A stretch of 64,000 nucleotides of DNA from Warburgia ugandensis. Taxonomy: Eukaryota > Streptophyta > Magnoliopsida > Canellales > Canellaceae. Shown here one piece after another: positions 36,257-47,800 of the stretch. The notes below the pieces were generated by a model, which saw only the letters and a program-made list of their open reading frames with translations, was not told the origin of the DNA and made no database searches. The translations under genes and the position numbers were made by a program. The stretch covers positions 71,715,495-71,779,494 of the forward strand of contig CP141127.1 of assembly GCA_035236585.1 (NCBI GenBank), read 5' to 3'. Position 1 is the stretch's first letter. The number at the start of each line of letters is the position of its first letter.

Positions 36257-37391
36257 CATGGGAGTTTAAGTAGGACACTGGCAGACTCTGAAGACGGCTC
36301 ATTCCGAGATGCAGTTAAGGCATCTATCATTTCTTATGCAATATATGACAGCTCTCAATGTGAGAGAATCCCTTGCACAAATAGTAATTTTTCATTAAAA
36401 AAAACATGAGCTGTGTTCTCCGAATGGATGCAGTTTTTCAAAGGAAGCCTTTGCAAGGATCAGTGAAAAGAAGAGGTTTTTTTTTTCCTTTTTTAAAGAA
36501 AAACACAAGTTATGATCTCAAAAGTGACCTTTGTAGCAGTTCACATATAAATTGCACCTATAATGAAGTACAGTACACATTCAAATTGCCTTCACGATAC
36601 TTTACCTATGACAACAATAAACAGTAGATAAATTTATCCACGGATAGAGATGGTACACATGACTTGTACAGCTCTAAGAATAATATATAGAGCTTAAAGG
36701 GGTTGTTTGTTCTTGAAGAGGCCGTGGAAGTCCTGAAATGGACATGATAAATCCGCCTAGGTCCTTATTTACCAGGGCTACCCTTTCAACTGATCTCACG
36801 GCGTAGAAATTGATTACAGACAAACACTATATGAGATTATAGAAACAAACCTATTATATGAGCGAGCTGGGCTCATTTTTCCATTGATCTGGTAGTCCAT
36901 GATATCTGGACTTTTACGGATGAACATACAGATTCTTCTCTTTATTACCTATCCTATCCGTCCAAAGACAACAAATAAGGGATCAAAATTGTCAGATATG
37001 TTCGAATTTAGTGGCCTTCAAATTTTAGATAGACGGTTAGGTTACTTAAAATAGTGGTCCCACTTGTATTTTTGAGTCCCCCAAATTAAATAAATTTGCC
37101 GAAACATCATATATGCTGCTGAAAACATGAAAAAGGGTGGTATGAGGGGTGGCATTATAATCACTTGGTTTAAATTTACTTGTTTACTTGAGATACACAT
37201 TCAAAGACACAGGCCTGCGTTAATCGTCGTCTTTGAAATTCAGGCGTCAAAAAGAAACCAAAGAATCGTACATGGAAATTGAAACCTGCTTCCTGACCAT
37301 GAGATCACGAGCAACTTTTCATCCCTCAAGCAAACACATATGCCTATACATAGATAACTACAAAGCTTCTGTCATTTGTAATCCATGCAAA
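36257..37391. other. No supportable gene; downstream region of the FLA gene
   Basis: No domain, element boundary or repeat is evident. The part next to 37391 should hold the FLA 3' UTR. No convincing polyadenylation signal could be assigned. Confidence 0.45.
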
Positions 37392-38315
37392 TTAGAGAGC
37401 AGCCATGCAGACGAAGCCCATGACAACAGCAAAGAATGCACTAACATGCACCCGGTTAGAAGAAGAACCATCCTTCGATGCACCTGGTCCATCGGCAGCG
37501 TCAGCATCAGGGGCTTCGCCTTCAGGCGTAGGAGGAGATGAAAGTGGAGAGTCAGATGCCACTGGACCGTCGGAAGAGGGAGCGTCAGCTTCTGGAGCAT
37601 TAGCTTCAGATGCATCGGCTGCAGGTGAAGGGGCTTTGGTAGGGGTGGCTGCCGGAGTTTTTGCTGGTGACTTTGGTGAAGGGGCTTTGGTAGGGGTGGC
37701 TGCCGGAGTTTTTGCTGGTGACTTTGGTGAAGGGGCTTTGGTAGGAGTGGCTGCCGGTGGAGGAGACTTTGGCTTGGTGGTGTTCACACTCTCAATTTGG
37801 GGTGGCACAATTACACCACTGATTTCCAAAACGGAGATGTTAAATGGCTGAGCAGTGACTGATCTAACCAGTTTGACATCGTGGCTGGCATCAGGAACGG
37901 CGGAGCCGAGAGAAATTTCGCCTTTGCTCTTAGTTAAATTGAGGAATCCTTGTTGGTTTGTGGCCATACCGCTACTTTGGAATAGCGTGGTGAGGAGTGT
38001 GGACTTTTTGGAGAGGCTTCGGAGCTTGTCCATGTCATAGTAATCAAGGACTACATGCACGCTCATGATCATCTTTAAGATGTCATCGGGTCTGCCTGAT
38101 GCTGCTCCCATGCCACCATTGTTGACGACCAGGACTGTGATGGTTTGGCGACTGTTGATATCTGAAGCGAGTTTGGTTTGTGTTAGGTAGTCATTGAAGG
38201 TGGAGAAGTCAGGGTATTGTTTGAGGATTTTAGTGATGTTGAAGGATGTAGCTGAGGAGAAGAGGAGGAACAATGAGAGGAAGAGGAACGTGGAGTGTAA
38301 AATGGTGGGGCTCAT
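37392..38315 (-). CDS. FLA: Fasciclin-like arabinogalactan protein, single FAS1 domain, GPI-anchored
   Basis: This predicts a 307-residue cell-surface proteoglycan. FLAs are secreted, heavily O-glycosylated on hydroxyproline, tethered by a GPI anchor and implicated in cell-wall organisation and adhesion. Visible parts: signal peptide about 1-24 (MSPTILHSTFLFLSLFLLFS), then one FAS1 domain at about 25-175 with an H1-like segment (TITVLVVNNGGM) and an H2-like segment (VHVVLDYYD). Next is an AGP region at about 178-280, rich in Pro/Ala/Ser/Thr with two exact 17-residue repeats, then a hydrophobic C-terminal tail (VSAFFAVVMGFVCMAAL) as a GPI signal. Potential N-glycosylation sites include NIT, NLT and NIS. 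I chose the Met at 38315 because a signal peptide follows at once. The open frame runs 85 codons upstream but lacks a signal peptide at its start. Single-exon and intact, it resembles the short single-domain FLA3/FLA14 group. Confidence 0.93.
   Translation of the reverse strand: MSPTILHSTFLFLSLFLLFSSATSFNITKILKQYPDFSTFNDYLTQTKLASDINSRQTITVLVVNNGGMGAASGRPDDILKMIMSVHVVLDYYDMDKLRSLSKKSTLLTTLFQSSGMATNQQGFLNLTKSKGEISLGSAVPDASHDVKLVRSVTAQPFNISVLEISGVIVPPQIESVNTTKPKSPPPAATPTKAPSPKSPAKTPAATPTKAPSPKSPAKTPAATPTKAPSPAADASEANAPEADAPSSDGPVASDSPLSSPPTPEGEAPDADAADGPGASKDGSSSNRVHVSAFFAVVMGFVCMAAL
37630..37756 (-). repeat. 51-bp coding tandem repeat in the FLA AGP region
   Basis: Two 51-bp units (37630-37680 and 37681-37731) are identical, and a third partial unit extends to about 37756. 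Each encodes 17 residues with TPTKAPSPKSPAKTP, so length changes stay in frame and alter the number of O-glycan sites. Confidence 0.95.
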
Positions 38316-38570
38316 GTTTCTGGTTTTGTACTTTATTGTTTTAGATAACTTTGTATTGGATGCGATGATACGTTGCACCGATGCAGAGGCTTTGCCCCAA
38401 CGATGCCTGACTGAAAAAGGCAGGAGAAAGAGAAGATATAAGAAGAGAAGAAAACCGAATTTCATTGCTTTGAAGGGAGAGGATGTCCAGTCCCGGCAAA
38501 TATGGAGTAGCGGCGGTCTTGAGTCATTGGTTTGTTTGGGGTAGAGAGAGAGAGAGAGCCAAGGAAACAA
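38316..38570 (-). promoter_or_regulatory. Probable FLA 5' UTR with CT-rich tract
   Basis: Between the chosen start and 38570 the frame stays open but lacks family similarity. On the sense strand a CT repeat (38545-38558) occurs, common in plant leader and core-promoter regions. No clear TATA box was assigned. Confidence 0.45.
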
Positions 38571-40940
38571 ACGAAGACCTTTTCTTCGCCATCACATCCG
38601 CGCTGGCCGGTTCTAGTTTCTTGCCTTTTTTATCCATCTCTATTTCATAATCTCATTTGGGTTGGTTTTTGACCCAGGAACTTACAAGAGAGCGCAATTA
38701 ATTAAACAGTGGTCAAACTTGAGTAAACCTGGACGACCGCGTTGCACAAGTGATAGGCCCCCGTTTCAAGCGGTGTTACGAGCCCATTTAGTTATCAAGC
38801 CATTTCCAAGGGAGCTCATCTTTTAGGAAAGACATGGGCTGTGCACTAGAAATCTAATCCATTAGATGTTCCCAGCCACTGCTTCTGAGAGTTTTCAATT
38901 GAATGGTAAACAGTTTTTACTATACGTTTTCAACATAAGGAATCATCTGTTAGAATTATCCGATGGGCGAGACTGGTGCATAGCTCAATTAGGGTGCAGA
39001 CTAGATTATGAATGGTTTGGATCAGCTTTGCCAAAGAGTAGGTGAAAGTGCACCTATTGAAAGGCTGAGTACAGTATCTGGCGCCCTTCTATCTGGAGCA
39101 AAATTTTCAGCTGGATTTGGCTTCCCGTGTCAAACCCAAGAACCAAATTTAGTTCAGCTTCGTAAACAAACGAGCCCAAGTCTCCAGCCAACACGAACGT
39201 AAAAGAAAGTTAACAAACTTCAGATGAATGGACATCTTTTCATGATCCAACCTGTTCATCTGATTTTTCTTAAGCTTTAGATGCCTCATAGTTCAAAGAG
39301 CATGCTGATTGAATAATTATAGCACCTAAAATTTGTATCTGTGAGCACAAGAAACGATCGGATTAGGAACTCTGTATCAACAATGACCTAAACTAACTCT
39401 CTAAACACGGTTAGTACGATTGCTTAAATCCTCCACTCATGACTTTTCATTTACGAGATATCTGAAACTGAGGCAACCAGATAAACAGGTAAAATCATCC
39501 AAAGGTGGCCCCTCCATGACAGTGTCCGCGTAGCAATCCTCTACAACGTTTTTGCCTTCATTTCTGTTTTACAATAGTCAATTCTCAGAGTAAAACTCAT
39601 CCCTAATAACTTGCAAAAAATATAATTACGATTCTACCAAGAATCAAACAATCAAAAGACAGCAAACTCGACGATTCTTTCACGCTAGGACAAAACAAAA
39701 TAAAAACCTTAAAAGATTCCCGTAACATGCTGCCTTTTTCATCAGTCTTTACCAAGAGCCACAGATCTAAGTCTATAATTAGCCCTGACGGACACCAACT
39801 GATAACGTGGGCTATTTGCGATATGCCAGTGAATGGATTTCGCTCTCCATCCCTCTTTACGTCGACAGGGTCGTATGTTCTGACAAATGTCGTCCTGATT
39901 GATGATCCAACAGATCACAGACCAAGAAACCTAAGCCTACAATTAGCATTAATTATGGGGGGAAAATGCCTTCCAATGAAGGCTTTCAATGCACGTCATT
40001 GCACAGGTCGGACCCTCCATGCCACCCTATGACCACACTAGTTACATCAAGCCCGACCATAGTCCGTATCATAGTAGGGCCCAGACTGTTACGGTAAAGT
40101 TGACGGCTGGAAAGAACAGAGGATTTTGGGCTTAAGATTCTCGTGATTAGTCCACTCATGAAAGGCCAAAACACTTGGTAAACGCTTCAAAGACTCGAAA
40201 AAGGAGAGCAGGGGAAAAACATCGGCGGTAGAACATTTAGGAGCTAGTTTAAAGGCAGCTCGTCTCGTTTCGGGACAAGTCTTAAAATGCAAACTTGGCA
40301 TATCCATCATAAGCTTGGGACATTATTATTCAGCACAGGCTATTAACCAATAGTCCCCGGAGAAAAGGCATAATATACACAAGTAATTGAATTGTGAAAA
40401 CGAGTCAAAGTCAAACAACATTTACGTGCGCATTCAATTCAGTTCACTAGAATCATCATTTCCAAATCACTAGTCCAAATACTCCCCGTGCTATACAATT
40501 TAGGAACTTACTTTCCAACAAGCAAAGCAAAACAAAACCTAAACTGAGCAAGGGCCATCATAATTCCAAACGAGATTTAAGAAAATAACAAAGTCCATAA
40601 AAGCAATATGAAATGTTCAATTGAGCATCTGTTATGCTGCATATAAAATGGATATGAGATGGCCACAAAGCTGTTACTGGGCAATGCTTAAACTGAGGTC
40701 AGCTATTGAAAATAGGATTGTCAATACCATCTAGTTTGGCCAATGAAGGCCTGGCATAGAAAATACAATGCTAAAATGAATTTGGAGTGATGATCTGAAC
40801 TACAGGTTCAACTAAAATACAGAATGAAGCTGCTACCTGATTTTTTACCTCAATTACATCCTCAAAGCTGCTATGATCCACAAAAGTTGTGAAGCAATAT
40901 GTACAAAATGCAGTTAAAAACAAGGTGTTGGTACAATCAG
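38571..40940. other. Between FLA and the SelH-like gene; includes SelH 3' UTR
   Basis: No domain-bearing frame is found. The last few hundred bases before 40941 should be the 3' UTR of the SelH-like gene on the minus strand. The part near 38571-39000 should hold the FLA promoter. Confidence 0.45.
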
Positions 40941-41021
40941 TCACTTAATTTTCTCAATGATATCAGAAATTACTTGATCCATGTCCAGCTCCTTCATTTT
41001 GGTGAAAGGTCGTGGCATGCT
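40941..41021 (-). other. SelH-like exon 4 (coding, stop)
   Basis: 81 nt including TGA. Acceptor ttttcttcgtag follows a pyrimidine-rich tract. It encodes SMPRPFTKMKELDMDQVISD and the last residues to 168. Confidence 0.95.
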
Positions 41022-41828
41022 CTACGAAGAAAACAAAAAAAACCAAGCCAAGAATGTGTTGATTTCAGGACTCCTTTTTATGACAGAGACAAGATAATCG
41101 CAGCCAAACACAGTAGTATACAAAAAAAGGCTCTTATGTCACTCCAACTAGCATTTACCTTCTCATGTACACTCCTGGAGAGAAAAAGAAAAGAAGAAAC
41201 CCGTAATATGCACAAGATAAAGAGTTCAGTGATCTTACCACCAAACCCAAAAAAAGGGCAGCCCCGGTGCACGAAGCTCCCGCCTATGCGGGGTCCAGGG
41301 AAGAGGCGGACCACAAGGGCCTATAGTAGGCATCCTTACCTTGCATTTTGCAAGAGGCTGATTCCACGCCTTGAACCCGTGACCTCAAGGTCACATGACG
41401 ACAACTTTTACCGTTGCGCCAAGGCTCCCCTTCTTGCCACCAAACCAAAAGTGAAAGAAATAAGTATCAAGTTAATAACAAATTCATGGAATCAAACTAT
41501 TTAACTGCTCTCTCCCTGGGCCAAGCTGATACATAACAAAGTCACAATGTAAAAGATACACCAGCAGAGAATAAGAAGAGTTGATTAGATAATGTAGTAC
41601 TTGAACAGGACTGTTTGTATAGACTAAAATAACTGTCAAGAGCTAAAAGAGAGATTGATATTTCATTGTCCATGATACTAAAATTCCTCTAATATTAAAA
41701 AAAAGGGGGGGGGGGGGCCGCAGCCCCGGTGCACGAAGCTCCCACCTATGCAGGGTCCAGGGAAGGGGCAGACACAAGAGCCTAAAGTACACAGCCTTAC
41801 CTAAAATTCCTCTCATATAAACACTCAA

Positions 41829-41871
<43 letters not shown>

Positions 41872-44800
41872 GAAAATCTTTTCATACAATGTCTGTATAT
41901 GTATGGACTCCAAGATCAAGCTTGTTTCTATCTTAACTTAACATATAGGCACAGAAATCAATTATACAGATTAAGGCAAAAAAGAAACCCACTAGGAGCA
42001 GACTTGCATCTCAGTTAACTACAAGGTTAAACAATAGAACTAAAACTTGGCTCACAACCAAGAGGTCGTGGGTCCAAGTCCTCTGACCATTCAGAATGAA
42101 AGAACCGTAGATTTATTCCAAAAATAATGCATGTGAATCTTTCCTAAAGACACTGGAACTTCTAAATTTGCAGATAGAAGGTGAAAGATTTTTAAATATT
42201 TGATTAGCATGATAAATGCCATCACTGTCCTTTGACTAACTCCATATTCTTCTACTTCTAGGACCCAGAGAATCCCTAATCACTTAATCAATGAAATAAT
42301 CATTGAATAGATCTATAGATACACATACAAATATGATACATTGTTTTTCTCAAGTCAATAAACTGCCCCAAATTGATATTTCAAGCCATAGGAAAATGTA
42401 AGCGGATGCAGAAGCTCAGTATTCATGGTAAATAATGTCATCTGTCAGCATTGGTGCTAGCTTACTCTCGCCAACATTCTATTAATTTAGTGATTTTAAG
42501 ACAGTTAACCTGATAGTCAAGCAATTTCATCTCAATTCATGCTGCCACTTAGCAAGCATGACTGGGATATCTACAGTGTTTATCCAACAGAAGTTTGCTT
42601 TAAAAAAGCAATAATCAGCCATCCCCTTGAGAACCAGGAAAATACCTTTCACGATTGGAAAAAAAAAGGCAGCCCAGTGCTTGAAGCTCTACATATGCAG
42701 GGTTTGGAGAAGAGGCAGACCACAAAGAGTCTATAGTACGCAGCCTTACCTTGTATTTTTGCAAGAGGCTGTGTCCATGCCTCGAATCCGTGACCTCTAG
42801 GTCACAAATGACAAATCTACTGTTGCGCAAGGCTCCCCCTTCTAGGAAAATACCTTTGATGATATGAACAAAATTTCACTTCCAATGGAAATCTTATCAT
42901 GTTTCTCTTGCAACCATACTTTCGATCTAGTCAACCTTACACAGTTAACCTGATCTGATGCAATTTCATCTGGACTTCTTCAGCCACTTAGCAAGCATGA
43001 TCCCATGAATGGAATTATGCATATACTAGAAACCAGTCCAAATACCCCTCAAAAGTTGAAAATTGTCTTCAGTGATATGCATATGATCTCATTTCAACTT
43101 AGAATATTCATAAAGAAACAGTTGTCGTTTATTAACCCAAGCTCAGCTCAAAATGAAGAAAGAAGAAATTTAAGAGAAGCAATTACTTTCCAACTGCAGG
43201 GCAAACTATCTAGGTTAGGAAAGAATAGAATCTGGAAGAAGCATATTGACATTGTAGAAGTATACCAGAAGAGAAACAAAAGTTTTGCCATTCTCTTCGC
43301 GTATTTCAAAGCATCCTCTCCTTGGCTGAGAGTTAAACATGAGATTGTTTGAGACAAAAATAAGCTAATAAAACAATAAAGAACAAAATGAAACATCATT
43401 AAGTGATTCACCAACTTCAGTCACACCCAACATGTAACTTAGATTACTTATCTTAGCAGTAGGAATAGATTACTTATCTTAGCAGTAGGAACAAGAAACA
43501 GAACCATGCAATCCATGATAGTTTCAATTTAACACCAAGCAAGCAACTTCCTGCCTGAGATTCAAAATTAAGGCATTCAAATAGCCTGAAACACTTCTTA
43601 TTTATGTCGGAACTTATCGAGAGTGACCTTTCACTGATGAAAAATACTTTAATAAAGATAAGAAACCACAAGGACGGATCACAACAACATGCAAGAGTTT
43701 GCACTCAAAAGGGAACTGTAATGATGCCAACATTAGTAAGCAGATTGTCATATTTGCATAAATGATCAGAAGCTTGGCCCCACTGTAATTTGAGTTTCGG
43801 ACCAGTTCCACCAATCCCTGAGATGGACCATATTCCTCGTCTCCATACAACATTTAAACACATATGCAAACCAACATTCTATGTTTATGAAATTTTCATG
43901 GCAATTTTAAGCAACCAGAAGTTTTAGTTGCTAGAGAAGACTTGTAAACTTAAACTTTGGATTAGTCATAACAGATTCCTTTTTCAGGTTTTCAGTCAAG
44001 TATGGGTTATGCTTCCTATTTCATAGCAGAATAGTATTTGACATTTCTGCAGTAAATGGACCTCTTAAAGCTATATAACTTAGTCAAGTGTATATAGATG
44101 AAATGTTAGAGCTAGACATGTCATCTTGATGATATTTCAGTTTCTAGAGCTGGAATTTGAGTACCTTGATATGCACATAAATATTATATTTAATATCTCT
44201 AGAATTAGCATTTTTAACCCTAGATTTACTTAATTTACACTAATTGGGGATCATTTTGCATTTTGCAAGATTATGGTAGGATTGAGAAAAGTGCACATTT
44301 TTTGGCAACTTGAAATCCTAAACAAGAGCTAAACATGCCATTCAAGTACTGTCACAAACCCACATGCCAAGAACTAGGAGGTGAAGAAGTTCAAAATTTG
44401 GGGTGCCTTTATCAAATTCACAGTAGTCAGAAACCTTAAGCATCAACCAACTTATATGAGCAAAAGAGGTTATCAATATCAAAAGATATGATAGCTAATT
44501 TCTCATACATGCATGCAAGCAAACCACCATCCTAGGGAGCTTTTAAGTGAAGTTAACATGCCACACAATGAGTCACATGTAGAGCATTTGTTGAAGTGCA
44601 ACACTCAAAAACTGAGCCCTGCATGCAGAGATTCTTCCTTCACTCACTAGCTCACCTGGACAAGAGAGGGATCCACTGAAGAGTCCATGATTTCTACAAT
44701 GGGAGGACGTACTACATTCTTCAAAACACATTTTGCATGAGAAATAAATGAGAAAAGGAAAGGAAAAAATGTGGAGTTTGTGAGAAGTATTAACTGAAAA

Positions 44801-47800
44801 TCTACAACTCTTTTTGATCCAATCTTTTAAGGAAGCAATAGCCAAGATTCATCCTCAATTTAGGCTATCCTAGTAGCATCCAATGAGAAGTGTTTTCCAT
44901 GAGAGAAACAAGGAAATGCTAGGTTGGACCAATGGCAATGAAGCATGCAAGAGGGAGAGAAGTTGAGGATGATTGGAGGAGAAAATTTCAGAGGGCTACC
45001 TATCATTTTTTAAGAAGGATCCAACGTGATTTCAAGAAGCTTAAAAACGTGTTTTCTAGAGAAAATAATGGTGGGTGAGGTTGGAGAATGAAATACTAGT
45101 AGTAAAGAGAAAAATAGCTGGCTGAGAAGAGTTTTTACAAAGAGACGTGTTTTTGAGGAGGGAATAAAGTGCAGTTCCAACATGATTTTCATAAAGGGAA
45201 AGGAAAGAGATGATCTCAAGCATTCATCTTAAGGTTATGCACGATCCAAAGGATAGAAAGAAAGAGAGAGGAAGTTTCCTTAAGCAGCTATGCATAATCT
45301 TTTAGGGCATTAGAATGTTTTGATTGGAGGAAGAAAGTGGGCAGCTGCATGGGAATAAAAGGATGGAAAGAGAGAGAAAGATTCCTTGGAGGGAGGCATT
45401 AGGTGTGATATTAGGGGGGCTAGAAAGTGGAGATTGAAGGAAAGTGAGAGAGGAACTTCAAAAGGATTTGTTTGTGGAATAAAAGGAGTGCGTCCAACGT
45501 CCATTCCCTTATGCTTAAATGACAATATCTTAAAGAGAAAAAAAAAAAAAAAAAAAAAGGAACGGGAAGAAAGCAAGGTGGGCTTTGCATGGAGGTAAGA
45601 GACATTCCTTTGAGGGTTTTACACGTTGAGAGGAGCAATGCATGAGAATCTCATTGGGAGGTGAGCGTACATGATCAATTAAAAAGGGTTTCTCTTCATG
45701 TTGTAGGGCGTGAAATATTTAAGGGAGGTAGGCTTATCACATTAAAATCTATAGGGGAGGTGTGTGCGTGAAATAAAAGAGGAAGATAATAGCTACTTGT
45801 TTGCCTTTTTCAAGCAGCTCTCACTCTATTTAAGGAGTTCACATGGGTTTGTTGGTCAAGCAGCTGCTTGTTTTGTCTTCTTCAAGTAGCTGCCCAAGGG
45901 GCTTGATAGGTGGTGCATGACATATAACATGCTTGACCCTTATGCATGAAAATTTGGTGAGAGAGTGTGATTTTACCTTGTTTGCACATCCTATTCATGT
46001 GTTTGAGTGGTTGGTGAGTGATTGTTTTACATGGATTGTAGCTGTTGGTTGATATCTGCTCTACTTGTTGAGTGACATAACAATGAGATGATGATTTTTT
46101 TAAGGCGGTTGTGCGGTTTGGAACAAACTCGGAAGCAATCCTCGTTGACTGATACAGCGAAGACATTTGCGGCATCCATTCCATTCCATAGGGGAGTTGA
46201 TTTTTTCTTTTGTTTACTTTATGTACTTTTATTCTGTTAAGGAATTGACATTTGTTTCAATGGAAATATTTGATTTTTGTTTCATTCAGTAGTTACAGTT
46301 AATGTTTGTTTTCTTCTCATGTTAGATGTATATTAGTAGGTTATTTGCTTTAATTTAGTTTTTAATATTGTTAGGTGTTAGTCTTATTATTTTTGCATTT
46401 TTTTTATGATTGTATTAGTATAGGATTTTAAGGATAATTTACCATATGCTTGTAAAATTGTTTTCTAGAAATAGTTTTAGAGTTAATGAGTAGCTAGGTT
46501 TTTTTTTAAACTAAGGGTTAAGATGAAACCACACTAACTTTATATGTTTTCATGCTTAATTAATTTTAGATTTAAAAAGTGTCAAAATATCAACTCTACG
46601 ATTAGTAAATTAATTTACATAATTAGTATTATTTTCATAGGATATATGGGGCCTCTATAGTTTAGGAACTAATTATGGTAGACAATTAATTTAATATATA
46701 AAATTCTCAAACAATTTATGCCCTAAAAAGACAAGTTATGCTTTGAAAAATATACTAAATTGAGTGAAACCCTAGGATTAAGAAAATATACAAATTAGGT
46801 GTTTTAACGATCATATATTCCATGTTATAATTCACTGCGGTTTTATTAACATCAGTGGTATAAAATTTAAGTTGCTTATTTTTTAATATATGTGATTTTA
46901 GTGTGATGGATTCTGAAACTCTAGTTTTTAGAAATTTGAGTAATTTTATCTTTTTAGAGTTCTTAAATTTAACTAATTAATTAATTATTGATCTTTTATT
47001 GGCAAGGTTAAAATAATATGAAGTAGATTTTACTTAAAATTCTAGTTTCACAAATTGAGTCCTCGTGGGATCAATCCATACTTGCACTTTCTATACTCCA
47101 ATAGATCAATATGCCTTCAGTCTAATAACTGTAGGTCAGTCCCCTATCTCCTAAAAATTTATCACACAATCCGAGCATTGATGGGTCTGAATTACCTAAA
47201 GCAATTAAAATAATTTGCACTCAAGAACAATTTACACAGCTCGTAATAAAAAAATCAGATTACATTTAGTTAGTCATTCCTGTAAGAGACAAGGAAGTCC
47301 ATGCCTTTCTTTCAAGGGTTGTGAAGCTTTGTTCTATAGACCTAAGCCCCTCATCAAATTTGGAATGGTTTAGAGATCAAATTTCATTTCATTGCATGCT
47401 TTTAGCCTATGTTGTCATGACTAAAAAAAAGTGACCATTTTTATTGATTTTTTCAAAGACCCAAAATAAGTAGCTAGGATCATCCAAATGCATTGATTTA
47501 TATCAGATTGTCTATTTTGGTATGACAAACATGATGAATGATTTAGATCTTAAAGAAAATTCATCATGCATGAAAAAGAAGGGTATGGACTTCTTCTACT
47601 GCTCAAGGCATGTAGACCTACAGGGACTACATCTGTCAGCGTTCACACCTAGAAGAATTGACTTGGAGCCAAATGACAATAAGGAATGCAGATTTTGGAG
47701 TTCAGTGTGAATGTGCCCACAGTCTCTTTATTATTTGCTAAGATAGAGTAGAGTAGGAAATTTTCCCATCAATTGACTATAATGAGTATCTCTGTCCCAT

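Larger units (their letters stand above)
41022..43265 (-). other. SelH-like intron 3 with three Au SINEs
   Basis: 2,244 bp bounded by GTATAC and TTCGTAG. It contains SINE copies C, D and E and an AAT microsatellite. All three SINEs lie antisense to the plus strand, that is, in the gene's own orientation. Nothing else was recognised. Confidence 0.88.

Noticed and set aside
37405-37851. 148-codon plus-strand frame over FLA
   Set aside because: Antisense shadow of the Pro/Ala-rich AGP region.
38316-38570. 85-codon extension of the FLA protein
   Set aside because: A strong signal peptide begins at the internal Met at 38315. An upstream extension would bury it.
42050-42105. tRNA-like word 'ggtcgtgggtccaagtcc'
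   Set aside because: It looks like a B box, but no A box or SINE body could be found next to it.
45310-45638. Overlapping frames around the poly-A run
   Set aside because: They arise from the homopolymer and lie inside an intron. No domain.
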